From Aliivibrio wodanis (GTDB lineage Bacteria > Pseudomonadota > Gammaproteobacteria > Enterobacterales > Vibrionaceae): a DNA stretch of 64,000 nt. The notes below the pieces were generated by a model, which was given only the letters and a program-made list of their open reading frames with translations, did not search any database and had not been told where the DNA came from. The translations under genes and the position numbers were made by a program. Below are positions 1 to 8,320 of this stretch, piece after piece (within the stretch, counting starts at the first letter, position 1; each line of letters opens with the position of its first letter). The DNA is taken from assembly GCA_000953695.1 (NCBI GenBank), contig LN554847.1, forward strand, positions 1,181,801 through 1,245,800, read 5' to 3'.

Positions 1-834
1 TGCTTCCATTTGGCGTTTTACAGCAGAACGAATATCACCTTTATCGGTAAATCCCTGCCCATAATGATAAGAAGAAAGTGATGTAGGAGAATGAGTGAAT
101 TCACTTTTACGCTCACCACTGCTGAAAACCTCAGCCAACTCCTGAGTATGATCAGCTAATGATAGCTTAGCAGTTCCAATACTAGTTTTCAGTTGCCACG
201 TATTCACAACTCGCTCAGGATCTGAATTTCCATCTTGAAAGTATACTGAACTTTTCTCTATCGATTTAAAGCCTTGGTTTGAATCAGCAATAATAACAAT
301 GGCCTTACTGCCTGTATGATCAACATGATAATGCCATCCCTCACTAGACAATAAGCGCTGCACAAATGAGAAATCACTTTCATCTAATTGAGCACAATAC
401 TTATGTTTTTGCCCCTCTCCAGAGACTGAAAATTTAAAGTAACTTTTAAAGTCAGACTCACCGAGTACTTTATCTATAATCTGTTTTGTCGTCATATCTT
501 GAAAGATTTGGCGGTTATGGCGATACGCTAGAAGCGAGAGAGGATCTGAAGCTTGAATTCGATAAAAGAATAATGACTTTTCCTCACTATAACCTACTAA
601 TTCAATACTAATCGCTAAACCGAAAAAATGACGTTCCTCTTCCTCTTGCTGAAAAGTAACATCAACACTTTTACCTAATGCTTTATCGCCAATCTCATTA
701 TTACTCGCCACCGAAAGCGTAAAATGTGTTCCTTTAGATAATACTTCATCACACTCTAGCTGAGTCACAATATAAGTTTTATTATCAGCTAATTTAACCG
801 TAAGAGGACGGGATTCATGCAATAATTGAGTCAT
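1..834 (-). CDS. VgrG-type T6SS spike protein, N-terminal part (cut by window edge)
   Basis: This is an open frame of 278 codons running off the left edge. It starts at the ATG on 832-834 (MTQLLHESRPLTVK). VgrG proteins form the trimeric puncturing tip of the T6SS tube. The visible part resembles the gp27-like base of VgrG: a beta-rich start, then NRQIFQDMTTKQIID and later YCAQLDESDFSFVQRLL, a pattern matching the equivalent stretch of the complete VgrG at 22167-24263. The gp5-like needle and any C-terminal extension lie outside the window. It follows hcp and a metallopeptidase-like gene on the same strand, so it probably belongs to one auxiliary T6SS cluster. Family assignment is firm; its cargo cannot be seen. 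Confidence 0.9.
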   Translation of the reverse strand, partial: MTQLLHESRPLTVKLADNKTYIVTQLECDEVLSKGTHFTLSVASNNEIGDKALGKSVDVTFQQEEEERHFFGLAISIELVGYSEEKSLFFYRIQASDPLSLLAYRHNRQIFQDMTTKQIIDKVLGESDFKSYFKFSVSGEGQKHKYCAQLDESDFSFVQRLLSSEGWHYHVDHTGSKAIVIIADSNQGFKSIEKSSVYFQDGNSDPERVVNTWQLKTSIGTAKLSLADHTQELAEVFSSGERKSEFTHSPTSLSSYHYGQGFTDKGDIRSAVKRQMEA

Positions 835-1245
835 TGTGATTATCATTCCTTTATTATATGGCATTATAGACGATTAAAAGACTGCCATTTATTCATTAAT
901 TATGCAGGACTAAGATACCATGTTTATTTCAGTATATAGCCAATTTAATAAAACTTTCTGATTCAATTGATATTAATCATAATAAAAAATTAAATATAAA
1001 CGGTTCACTATCGATCAATACAGGTAAACTAAACCTGCTTAGTTAGTCAGAATGGTAAATATCATAAGCTCTAATACCAAGCCAGATAAGTACGCACTCA
1101 ATACTTACTCGAATTGATATTAGAGAATAGTTAGGGAGAGAGGTGAATAATTTCATTTGAATTATTATTCAAGATTTCGGAAGATAAGGCACAGCAAGTA
1201 TAATCACAATCCCTGTAATTTATTTCATGTATTTAGTATCTGCTA
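835..1245. other. 411-bp AT-rich spacer upstream of vgrG
   Basis: No credible ORF is present between the metallopeptidase-like gene and vgrG. The stretch contains the small inverted repeat listed separately at 1071-1123 and presumably the vgrG promoter, although I cannot point to a convincing promoter match. Confidence 0.5.
1071..1123. repeat. Short imperfect inverted repeat, possible relic of the 8158-8320 repeat family
   Basis: CTAATACCAA at 1071-1080 is mirrored by TTGATATTAG at 1114-1123 with one mismatch, and the interior can also pair in part (AAGTA with TACTT). The outer motif AATACCAA..C..AG.TAAGT resembles the ends of the longer element next to fruA. It may be a shortened relative or simply a hairpin. 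Confidence 0.4.
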
Positions 1246-2172
1246 TCAACTAATATCATGTGCTTTGTTATTACCATCATAAGGTGGGAAAGTTTGGCTT
1301 AAGTTAAGCAATTGTTTAATGCCTTTCGATGAAACGAAACTATTGAAATTCTGGCCCCAGGACTCAGGTATTGCTTGCGGTCCAAAGAAAAAACAGTTGG
1401 CCATCGTTGGATACAGCATGTTGCTAGCAAGGTATTCAGCCAATTTATCCTTAATTAGACTTTCGGGAATTTCTGGTGTTGCCGCTCGTAATTCCGAGAG
1501 TTTAATAATTAATTTTTCTGGGAAATCACCGGACAAAGGTTTTTTATCTATATGTAAATCACTTTGTGAAACCAATTTATTCCAAAAAAACTTACGGGAA
1601 AATTGTACTTTTGCAGAGTCTTTTGCTGAACCAATACATTTTGCATATTCATTATAAGGCGTAATGTATTTTTTCCCTTGACTCTTGTAATACTCCTTAA
1701 AAACAAGATAACCAAATAAATCGGCTGCGGCTTCATCCCAGTCAACATTGAGAGTACGGTTATAATCTTGAAGACCACAGGAATTGTGAGACCATATATG
1801 CATCATTTCATGGATCAGACACGATAAGATTGAAGCAGGATCAGGTTTTTCGAATGTAAAAAATGCAGGACTTTCCACTTGCATGTAGACGCCAGTTACA
1901 TCTGTTTTAGCGCGAGCTGCTGCATATGTCCTAACATCCCCCCAAATTCGAGCTTGTTCAGTCCAACAATCAGGGCATAATGCATTAATTGTTATATTAT
2001 TATTAATAGTTGGCATTTTCTTGCCATTTAATGCTTCAGACAAGATTTTTTGTAGTGCTGCCTTAACCTCAAAAATCTTAAATCGCTCGATTCTGTCAGG
2101 TAATTCCAATCCTTTTTGTGAAATCGTCCAGGACAATTCAATGTTACAACCTTGGTTAGTGCATGTAGGCAT
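1246..2172 (-). CDS. Putative zinc metallopeptidase (HExxH), candidate T6SS effector
   Basis: A 308-residue protein with no family I can name. HEMMH at residues 121-125 followed by WDEAAADLFG (Glu147) is the layout of a gluzincin-type zinc site: two His and the general-base Glu, then a third acidic ligand about 20 residues later. Cys4/Cys9 and the CPDC at 66-69 could form a second, structural zinc knuckle. There is no signal peptide, as is usual for T6SS cargo. The ATG at 2170-2172 has a strong AGGAG site upstream. It sits between hcp and vgrG on the same strand, which suggests it is delivered by them; no obvious separate immunity gene lies beside it. The protease activity and secretion are inferences from motif and position. 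Confidence 0.6.
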   Translation of the reverse strand: MPTCTNQGCNIELSWTISQKGLELPDRIERFKIFEVKAALQKILSEALNGKKMPTINNNITINALCPDCWTEQARIWGDVRTYAAARAKTDVTGVYMQVESPAFFTFEKPDPASILSCLIHEMMHIWSHNSCGLQDYNRTLNVDWDEAAADLFGYLVFKEYYKSQGKKYITPYNEYAKCIGSAKDSAKVQFSRKFFWNKLVSQSDLHIDKKPLSGDFPEKLIIKLSELRAATPEIPESLIKDKLAEYLASNMLYPTMANCFFFGPQAIPESWGQNFNSFVSSKGIKQLLNLSQTFPPYDGNNKAHDIS

Positions 2173-2286
2173 AATACATCTCCTATCGGTGTACCTATAC
2201 TTTTAGCTTTCTTCTAATGAATTAGAACACTCACAAATTCATGAACATTATCTAGACCCACAAGATAGTAAGAGCTTATAAATAAA

Positions 2287-2309
2287 AAGTACCTCATTAC
2301 AAGGTACTT
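2287..2309 (-). terminator. Terminator after the first hcp
   Basis: Stem AAGTACCT / AGGTACTT with a short loop, followed on the minus strand by a T-run. It lies just past the hcp stop codon at 2321, so hcp can accumulate independently of the downstream metallopeptidase and vgrG genes. Confidence 0.75.
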
Positions 2310-2320
2310 AATTATGAAGA

Positions 2321-2839
2321 TTACTTAGCGCCAGACAGTAATTTACCTTGAGGTAAGTTATAGCTAACGATGCCGCCATCTTTAACTTCACCGCCATCTA
2401 ATTCGTAATTGTGCTTCTGCGCTATCTCAACATAAGACAGTGAAATACTTTCTTGTGGTTGAGAACCATCACTGCCTGTTACGTTATAAGAAACAAGACG
2501 AGCTTTAGATAATTTCACTTGGAAATACAATTTTGCACCTGAACCATCTGATTCTGGTTTAGTAAATGCAATCTCAACCGTTTTACCTTCTTTACCTGGG
2601 TTAAATAGGTAAGAAAGTAAATCTTCAGATGCTCCGTCAACTTGCTTGCTTAGATTTACTTCGCTTAATGCAACCATGCCACCATCGGCATTATTACCAT
2701 TACCGATGTCCATCGCTACATTGCGCACACCACCCCAAGAATAAGAAGAAACTGCAAACCAACCCGTTCCTTCTAGACCTTCAACCGTCGCGCCGCCTTT
2801 GACATCGACACCTTCAATACGCATGTAAATACTCGCCAT
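2321..2839 (-). CDS. hcp: Hcp-family T6SS tube protein (Hcp1-like)
   Basis: This 172-residue protein has the Hcp layout: MASIYMRIEG start, a central FAVSSYSWGG segment, and late strands with VEIAFTKP and SYVEIAQKHNYEL. Hcp hexamers stack to form the inner T6SS tube expelled with VgrG. It has no signal peptide, as expected. It belongs to a different Hcp subgroup from the protein at 24422-24940, which begins MPTPAYMRIEG and ends NDDWRTAMKA. The gene is monocistronic by appearance, with a terminator behind it, and heads the cluster that continues with a metallopeptidase-like gene and vgrG. Confidence 0.92.
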   Translation of the reverse strand: MASIYMRIEGVDVKGGATVEGLEGTGWFAVSSYSWGGVRNVAMDIGNGNNADGGMVALSEVNLSKQVDGASEDLLSYLFNPGKEGKTVEIAFTKPESDGSGAKLYFQVKLSKARLVSYNVTGSDGSQPQESISLSYVEIAQKHNYELDGGEVKDGGIVSYNLPQGKLLSGAK

Positions 2840-3788
2840 ATCTTTTCCCTTATTTTAGTAAAATATATTCACCTACAAAACGCTGTAGACTTCGTAGATG
2901 ACTGTTCTTTTATACTTTTTTCAGTATCACTAGTATATTTTGGATATCTTATTCCCAACATTTATTGATTTTCTAAAACCCTCGGTAAATGCTGAAGTAT
3001 TTTTAATATCATCATGCTATATAAGTTATTTTTGGGTAACTAAAGTGAATATAATAGACAAACCAATATGTGCACTAGTTATAATCCCTATCTAAAAACC
3101 AGTAATTAAAATTTATTAATCACAACGATCAGTTTCTATTATTAAACCCATACATTCATTGATGATTTCAATGCTATTGAGCATATTATAAATTCGGTAT
3201 ATTAACAAATGAAAATTTACACAAAACAATATATCTATTAACAACCACTAATACTTACATCAATAATCACATTGCAACTAACTGATATTAAAGTTAAATA
3301 TATTATTTTAAATAAAATCACAAAGTGGTCTGACTTGATATCCAGTAGTATTAATAACTAAATTCCCATGCGAAATAAGTAAACATAAAATTATCAAATT
3401 ATAATAAATATCACGATTTCACTTATAAAAAACACTTACTACAACTATAATTTTAATCTAGAAAATCATATTTCATGATAAACAGACCACTTACTATTTT
3501 TCAATAAATAACAAAAAATAAACATTAAGCTAACAAGGTGCGATTGATATTACCTTTCTTATATATGCAGATACCTCTAAAGAGATATAAAATACATGAT
3601 AACTTTTATTTATTCTCGACATTCATTCATAAATTGAAACTTCCTAATCATCACCCTTTTAGCCAAAACAATGAAGAAGGAGGATTTATCATTGATTATT
3701 ATTTCCTCTTTGATAATTCTCACTTTATAATTACTAACTTCATGGCTACGTGGATAAGTGGATAAGTGGATAAGTGGATAAGTGTAAT
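2840..3788. other. About 950-bp very AT-rich intergenic region
   Basis: This is the spacer between the divergent hcp and ygbA genes. A 75-codon open frame at 3538-3765 has no convincing start site or recognisable product and is not called. A 10-bp perfect inverted repeat (AAGTGGTCTG at 3323-3332 and CAGACCACTT at 3483-3492) frames a 170-bp AT-rich core. The right end holds the 8-bp tandem repeat listed separately. Otherwise I see nothing I can name. Confidence 0.5.
3750..3781 (+). repeat. Four tandem copies of GTGGATAA directly upstream of ygbA
   Basis: GTGGATAA is repeated exactly four times (3750-3781) and is followed by GTGTAATATG, the last three bases being the likely ygbA start at 3789. 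The 8-bp unit is not a multiple of three and occupies the position of the ribosome-binding region and any upstream GTG start. Confidence 0.9.
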
Positions 3789-4175
3789 ATGAAAAAAAGT
3801 GACATTCTTATTGGAAAACTCAACACGGAATTTAAAACCGTTTCAGCAATGATTGAAATCTTTTGTCAACATCATCACTCTAAAGAGCTATGTAAAGAGT
3901 GTGAAACCTTGATGGATTATGCTGAAGTTCGCTTAGATCGCTGCCCTTACGGTGAAAACAAACCCACTTGCAATACCTGCCCTATTCATTGCTATAAGCA
4001 TGAACCAAAGGAACAAATGCGTTTGGTGATGCGTTTTTCTGGTCCACGAATGTTACTTCATCATCCAATATTAGCGGTTAGGCACTTACTGTCAGAAAAA
4101 AGAACCGTTAACCCTAAGCCTTCACCAAATTGCTCTAACCGCCATATACGCTTACAAAAAGGTGAGACAAAATGA
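3789..4175 (+). CDS. ygbA: YgbA-family protein (nitrous oxide-stimulated promoter family)
   Basis: About 128 residues. It matches the enterobacterial YgbA pattern: HHHSKELCKECETLMDYAE, RLDRCPYGENKPTCNTCPI, HCYK, then MRFSGPRMLLHHPILAVRHLL. The clustered cysteines suggest a metal or iron-sulfur site. In enterobacteria ygbA is part of the nitric-oxide-responsive NsrR regulon; its biochemical role is not settled. I choose the ATG at 3789 over the in-frame GTG at 3774 because the latter lies inside the tandem repeat, but the choice is uncertain. The stop overlaps the start of the LysR gene (ATGA), implying translational coupling. Confidence 0.85.
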   Translation: MKKSDILIGKLNTEFKTVSAMIEIFCQHHHSKELCKECETLMDYAEVRLDRCPYGENKPTCNTCPIHCYKHEPKEQMRLVMRFSGPRMLLHHPILAVRHLLSEKRTVNPKPSPNCSNRHIRLQKGETK

Positions 4176-5050
4176 ATTGGACTTTAGATCAACTCAACGC
4201 TTTTGTAACCTCAGTAAAATGCGGCTCTTTTTCTGCCGCCGCTCGGAAAATAGGGAAAGCTCAATCACGTATCAGTACCGCTATTTCAAATCTAGAAGCA
4301 GATCTTGGGTTTGACCTATTTGATAGAAGTGCGCGCTTACCTGTTTTAACTCAAGATGGCGAAGATATGTTTGTTGAGGCTCAGGCAATTTTAGAACAAT
4401 GTGAGCGCTTACAAGCTCGTGCAGATACCGTTGCCACTGGTGAAGAAATTGCACTCACTGTCGCACTTGATGAAGCGGTCCCTATTGATATTTTTGAATC
4501 CTTTTTTCAAAAGATAGCGAATCGATATCCATTATTGAAACTAACAATCATTAATGGCTCTCAAGATGATATTGCTAAATGGGTAGATGAAAAAAAAGCG
4601 GACATTGGATTTATGTTTCGAATTAATCAACTTTTTGATTCGCTAGAATATCTTTCTCTTGGGGTGTTTAATCACTCTTTAATCGTTTCTCCACAACATC
4701 CTTTAGCTCAAACAGAAAAACCAACGTTAATTCAATTGAATCAACATCGACAATTGGTTATTCGTGATCGCGTCGGGCACTCTCAAGAAAAAGCTATTTC
4801 CGCCAATCATTGGTATATCGATAGTTACTACTATATTACCGCTTTAGTGATACGCAACGTTGGTTGGGCTTTAGTTCCAGAACATGTTATTGAATCTGAG
4901 TGGTATAAAAACCAAACGATTACCTTATCCACTTACAACATACCAAATGCTTTACAAGTTGAGATGGGTGTTGTAAAACGTAGAGACAGTGGCATGGGTA
5001 ATATCATGGAGTGGATGCTAGATGAAATTGAGCATACTTTTACCAAGTAA
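4172..5050 (+). CDS. LysR-family transcriptional regulator
   Basis: This 292-residue protein has the LysR plan: an N-terminal winged helix-turn-helix (FVTSVKCGSFSAAARKIGKAQSRISTAISNLEADLGFDLFDR, about residues 9-54) and a C-terminal periplasmic-binding-like effector domain (about residues 90-290). The effector is unknown. Its start overlaps the ygbA stop by four bases, and the SGNH hydrolase follows 18 bases after it, so the three genes probably form one operon. LysR genes are more often divergent from their targets; co-direction with ygbA is somewhat unusual. Confidence 0.9.
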   Translation: MNWTLDQLNAFVTSVKCGSFSAAARKIGKAQSRISTAISNLEADLGFDLFDRSARLPVLTQDGEDMFVEAQAILEQCERLQARADTVATGEEIALTVALDEAVPIDIFESFFQKIANRYPLLKLTIINGSQDDIAKWVDEKKADIGFMFRINQLFDSLEYLSLGVFNHSLIVSPQHPLAQTEKPTLIQLNQHRQLVIRDRVGHSQEKAISANHWYIDSYYYITALVIRNVGWALVPEHVIESEWYKNQTITLSTYNIPNALQVEMGVVKRRDSGMGNIMEWMLDEIEHTFTK

Positions 5051-5068
5051 TAAAAAGATAAGCAGCTT

Positions 5069-5920
5069 ATGAAAAAAACATTAAAAGAACACCTATTAAA
5101 CCAACATATGTTAAACAATGATTCTGTTGATTTATATGAGATTTTTCATCAGCTTAAACCTACTTCTATTTACACTATAATTGATGAATTACAACAGATT
5201 AAGCAAGAACTACAGCTTACAACTAAACTTAGTCCTCTAATATCACAAATAGAAGGACTGCTACCTACACTAGATTCGATTAAAGAACCTACAGATAAAG
5301 TAAATTTTCTTTGCCAAGAGATAGATCTTGCACATCGAGGTCATAGTATGAGTCGTTATATTCATTTGGTTGATTCTCACCAAACCTTTACGCCTAAAGT
5401 CGATATTGTGTTATTTGGAGATTCCATTACCGAATGGGGCCCATGGCAAGATGTTTTTACCGATATCACTCACGTAAACCGTGGAATTGCTGGTGATACC
5501 ACTTTTGGAATGCTGCGTCGAATTGATACAACACTTGCTGTAAAGCCTAAGCTTATTTCGATTATGGCAGGGATCAACGATTTGTCTCAAGGCTTCTCTG
5601 TTGATTCAGTCTTTGAAAACTACACGACAATGCTTACTTATTGGCAAGAGAACAACTGCCCCGTGTTAGTTCAAAGCACCTTATATTGCGGCAACAAATT
5701 AGCCAACTTGAATGTAAAAGTCACAGAACTAAATGAACGTTTAGAGGAATATTGCCAACAAAACAACTTTCATTATTTAAACGTCAATCAAGTTTTAAGC
5801 CCTAACGGGTTATTATCAAATGAATTTACCTGTGATGACTTACATTTAAATGCAAGGGCTTACTCTACATGGATAAAAATCCTTCAACCTAAATTAGACG
5901 GACTATTAGCTAAAAACTAA
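5069..5920 (+). CDS. SGNH/GDSL-family hydrolase
   Basis: A 283-residue protein. Block I is VLFGDSITEWGP with the nucleophile Ser119, block II the Gly in NRGIAGDTT, block III GIND at 168-171 (Asn in the oxyanion hole), and block V CDDLHLN near residue 258 with the Asp-x-x-His pair. These are the catalytic signatures of SGNH esterases/lipases. The first 110 residues form a helical extension without signal peptide, so the enzyme is probably cytoplasmic. The substrate cannot be told from sequence; carbohydrate acetyl esters and lysophospholipids are both possible. It is the last gene of the ygbA-lysR group and is followed by a strong terminator. Confidence 0.85.
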   Translation: MKKTLKEHLLNQHMLNNDSVDLYEIFHQLKPTSIYTIIDELQQIKQELQLTTKLSPLISQIEGLLPTLDSIKEPTDKVNFLCQEIDLAHRGHSMSRYIHLVDSHQTFTPKVDIVLFGDSITEWGPWQDVFTDITHVNRGIAGDTTFGMLRRIDTTLAVKPKLISIMAGINDLSQGFSVDSVFENYTTMLTYWQENNCPVLVQSTLYCGNKLANLNVKVTELNERLEEYCQQNNFHYLNVNQVLSPNGLLSNEFTCDDLHLNARAYSTWIKILQPKLDGLLAKN

Positions 5921-5943
5921 ATTAATACCTTCCAAGAACTAAA

Positions 5944-5975
5944 AAAGGCGACGCACTAAATAGTGAGTCGCCTTT
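5944..5975. terminator. Strong bidirectional terminator
   Basis: AAAGGCGAC and GTCGCCTTT flank an inner CACT/AGTG pairing with an AAAT loop. A-rich sequence precedes it and a T-rich tract follows it, so it can end transcription of the SGNH gene on the plus strand and of the HAD gene arriving on the minus strand. Confidence 0.9.
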
Positions 5976-6009
5976 CTTTTATTTCAGTATTAGTTAATTT
6001 AAAACCAAC

Positions 6010-6669
6010 TTAAGCTTTACGCATTTTCAAATCAACTAACACATCAATCATTGAAGGTAGAATTTGATGACCAAGCTTAATGACTTCTGCACTTGGTTCT
6101 ACTAAATCTGGGATCTGATAGGTGATCATATTTGCTGCAACGGCAGCATGAGTTCCGTTATTTGAATCTTCAAACGCAAGACAAGTATTAGCAGCAATAC
6201 CTAAACGCTCTGCCGCTAAGAAGTAGATCTCAGGGTGCGGTTTACCATGCTCAACTTCACAGCCTGTTGCCAGTACATCAAAGTAGCCATCAAGACCTGC
6301 TAATTCCAATTTTTTAATCGCAATATCATGCTGTGTTGATGTCGCAACTGCCATTGAAATTTTATTGGCTTTTAACCATTCTAACAGCTCAATAACGCCT
6401 TCTTTTACAGGGATCGCTTGGTGCTTAACGACAGCAGTGTAACGCACTCGCCACTCTTGATTTAATGCTGGGTAGTCAACACTTGGTCCATAACCTTCGC
6501 GAAACAGCTGTTCAATACGCTTTGCATTACAGCCAATAATAGAAAGATACAGCTCTTCAATAAATGGGACATTTTGAGCTTCACATGCCTCTTTAAAGAT
6601 CCCCATACACACACGTTCAGTGTCTAATAGTAGTCCATCCATATCGAAAATTGCAGCTTGAAATGTCAT
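6010..6669 (-). CDS. HAD-superfamily phosphatase (beta-phosphoglucomutase-like)
   Basis: 219 residues with HAD motif I DMDGLLLDTE (nucleophile Asp9, Asp11), motif II VATST near residue 108, the motif III lysine in GKPHPEIYFLAAERLG, and motif IV FEDSNNG. The helical cap between motifs I and II makes it subfamily IA, near sugar phosphatases and beta-phosphoglucomutase-like enzymes. The exact substrate is not predictable from sequence. It appears monocistronic and converges on the SGNH hydrolase gene. Confidence 0.88.
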   Translation of the reverse strand: MTFQAAIFDMDGLLLDTERVCMGIFKEACEAQNVPFIEELYLSIIGCNAKRIEQLFREGYGPSVDYPALNQEWRVRYTAVVKHQAIPVKEGVIELLEWLKANKISMAVATSTQHDIAIKKLELAGLDGYFDVLATGCEVEHGKPHPEIYFLAAERLGIAANTCLAFEDSNNGTHAAVAANMITYQIPDLVEPSAEVIKLGHQILPSMIDVLVDLKMRKA

Positions 6670-6775
6670 GAGAAACCTTATGTATTAATAACAAAAAATA
6701 GAATAACTTTACGTATAAAATGACAATGCTATACGTTTGAGAATGCTCATACTAAGCCAAAACTATTGGATAAAA

Positions 6776-6802
6776 AAGTGAACTCTTCTTTTAAGCTCAC
6801 TT
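6776..6802 (-). terminator. Terminator after the LysE-family gene
   Basis: On the minus strand AAGTGAGCT pairs with AGTTCACTT (one mismatch) and is followed by TTTTTTA, about 40 bases past the exporter stop codon. Confidence 0.7.
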
Positions 6803-6844
6803 CCTCTTTTAAATTAAGCAAAATAAAGATTGTAGAGTAATTTA

Positions 6845-7459
6845 CTACGCAGAAAACACCACTCGAATAGCAAGAAGAATAAGCACGATACCAGAGAGGC
6901 GATCTATCCATTTGGCTTGATTTCGAAGCTTATCTACAATCTTAGGAGCCGACAATAAGTAGCTAATAATGGTGTACCACAAACCATCAATAATAATAGG
7001 CGTAATCACGATAATCGCTTTATCTAATGGATCATTACCGACAGCCACAAATTGACTAAATAGGGCTAAGAAAAATAGAGCAATCTTAGGATTAAGAAGT
7101 GATATTAATAAGCCTTCTTTTGCTGATTCTAGAATAGAAACTTGTTCTCCAGATTCAAGCTTTGCTGCTATCCCACCAGTAGAGCGCAGTGCACCAAATC
7201 CTAGATAAGCAAGATAGGCGGCACCTAGATAGCTGATAGCTTTAAATACTGTCGGTGACTGCTGTAAGACGACCGCTAACCCAATAACGGTAACAAATGC
7301 ATAGATACCAATCCCAATGGAGTGTGCCCATGCAGCTACAATGCCATTAATACGGCGGCCAGATAACGTATGCTTTGCGACAGTTGCCAGACTCGGGCCT
7401 GGAGACATTGCGCCCAATAATGAAACCATAAAAAGTGAAACCCAGATTGTTAATGTCAT
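6845..7459 (-). CDS. LysE/RhtB-family amino-acid exporter
   Basis: A 204-residue, very hydrophobic protein with about six membrane helices. The N-terminal GAMSPGPSLATV matches the conserved GxxxPGP motif of LysE/RhtB translocators, which export basic or neutral amino acids and homoserine lactones across the inner membrane. The start ATG at 7459 follows a GGATAG ribosome-binding site. Substrate is not predictable. The gene is divergent from the outer-membrane barrel gene, so the two share a short promoter region of about 80 bp. Confidence 0.88.
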   Translation of the reverse strand: MTLTIWVSLFMVSLLGAMSPGPSLATVAKHTLSGRRINGIVAAWAHSIGIGIYAFVTVIGLAVVLQQSPTVFKAISYLGAAYLAYLGFGALRSTGGIAAKLESGEQVSILESAKEGLLISLLNPKIALFFLALFSQFVAVGNDPLDKAIIVITPIIIDGLWYTIISYLLSAPKIVDKLRNQAKWIDRLSGIVLILLAIRVVFSA

Positions 7460-7538
7460 ATCTATCCTTGAATCTTCTTTACAAAATTATCTTATTCACC
7501 ATAAACTATTACCATCAATCAAAAAAAATGAGTTTATA

Positions 7539-8063
7539 ATGAAAAGGATAATCCCTGTTTTATTGCTAGGAATCGCAGCCCCAGCACATGCTGTTGGAAC
7601 AATAAACCAAATATATATTCAGCCAAGCATTGCTAGCTTACACGTTAACGGCTCTGATGCGAGCGGTTTAATGACACAAGTCGGTTATACTTATCATTTT
7701 ACCCCAATGTTTGCTGCTGATATCAGTTATCTTTCAACTGGAAGCATCAAAAATATCGCCGTATCAGGGGATAGCGCTTCTATTTCTGGTTACTCAATAT
7801 CTAGCAAACTCTATTTCCCTGCGACTTATTACGGATCTTTTTACGGTAAATTAGGGTTTAATCATACTGAATTAAAATATAGCTCAACAGCAATTACCCT
7901 ACCTTATGATGAAAATGAAACTACAACAAAACCTTATATTGCAGTAGGAGGGATGTCTTATTTATTTCCTTCAATGGCTGTAAACTTTGAATATCAATAT
8001 ATTGGTTTATCATCAAATAATTACGCATCTTCTATCGGTGCAGGTATCAACATCTTTTTCTAG
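7539..8063 (+). CDS. Small outer-membrane beta-barrel protein
   Basis: 174 residues from the ATG at 7539. A longer in-frame reading exists upstream, but this Met opens a clear signal peptide (MKRIIPVLLLGIAAPAHA, cleavage after AHA). The mature part alternates polar and hydrophobic residues in strand-sized blocks, with many Tyr and Ser, and ends in GAGINIFF, the terminal Phe expected for insertion by the BAM complex. It resembles OmpA/OmpW-like 8-strand barrels that are common in vibrios. Function unknown; single gene with its own terminator. Confidence 0.75.
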   Translation: MKRIIPVLLLGIAAPAHAVGTINQIYIQPSIASLHVNGSDASGLMTQVGYTYHFTPMFAADISYLSTGSIKNIAVSGDSASISGYSISSKLYFPATYYGSFYGKLGFNHTELKYSSTAITLPYDENETTTKPYIAVGGMSYLFPSMAVNFEYQYIGLSSNNYASSIGAGINIFF

Positions 8064-8080
8064 TTATCACTATCCATAGA

Positions 8081-8116
8081 AATGGGCGCTTCCAATCTAC
8101 ATTGAAAGCGCCCATT
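8081..8116 (+). terminator. Terminator after the barrel gene
   Basis: AATGGGCGCTT (8081-8091) pairs perfectly with AAGCGCCCATT (8106-8116), followed by TTGTTT. It lies about 20 bases beyond the stop codon. Confidence 0.88.
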
Positions 8117-8157
8117 TTGTTTAAGCTATTTTAAAACAAACAGTAATATTGACTAAT

Positions 8158-8320
8158 GTTATACCAATCGTAGTAAATAACTGATCATCCTAGTTGGTTA
8201 AAATGCTCGATAACTGCGTTGAAATTTTTGATTGTAGAATAACTACTTATCGAAAAATTTCGTCTTATTCTCAAGAATTTTTCCTGTGCTATTTCTGCTC
8301 ACTTACTGTGATTGGTATTA
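8158..8320. repeat. MITE-like element with inverted ends, abutting fruA
   Basis: About 160 bp with imperfect terminal inverted repeats: ATACCAATCGTAGTAAATAA on the left and, read in reverse complement, ATACCAATCACAGTAAGTGA on the right. The interior also carries self-complementary pieces around AAATTTTTGAT and CGAAAAATTTCG. It encodes no protein. The right end overlaps the TAA stop of fruA. Non-coding elements with ends of this kind are plausible for Vibrionaceae, but copy number could not be checked here. Confidence 0.65.

Noticed and set aside
3538-3765. 75-codon open frame upstream of ygbA
   Set aside because: Extremely AT-rich, low-complexity composition, no recognisable motif, and it ends inside the tandem repeat; no support as a gene.
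7317-7538. N-terminal extension of the outer-membrane barrel protein
   Set aside because: It lies antisense to the LysE-family gene, and the Met at 7539 opens an obvious signal peptide.
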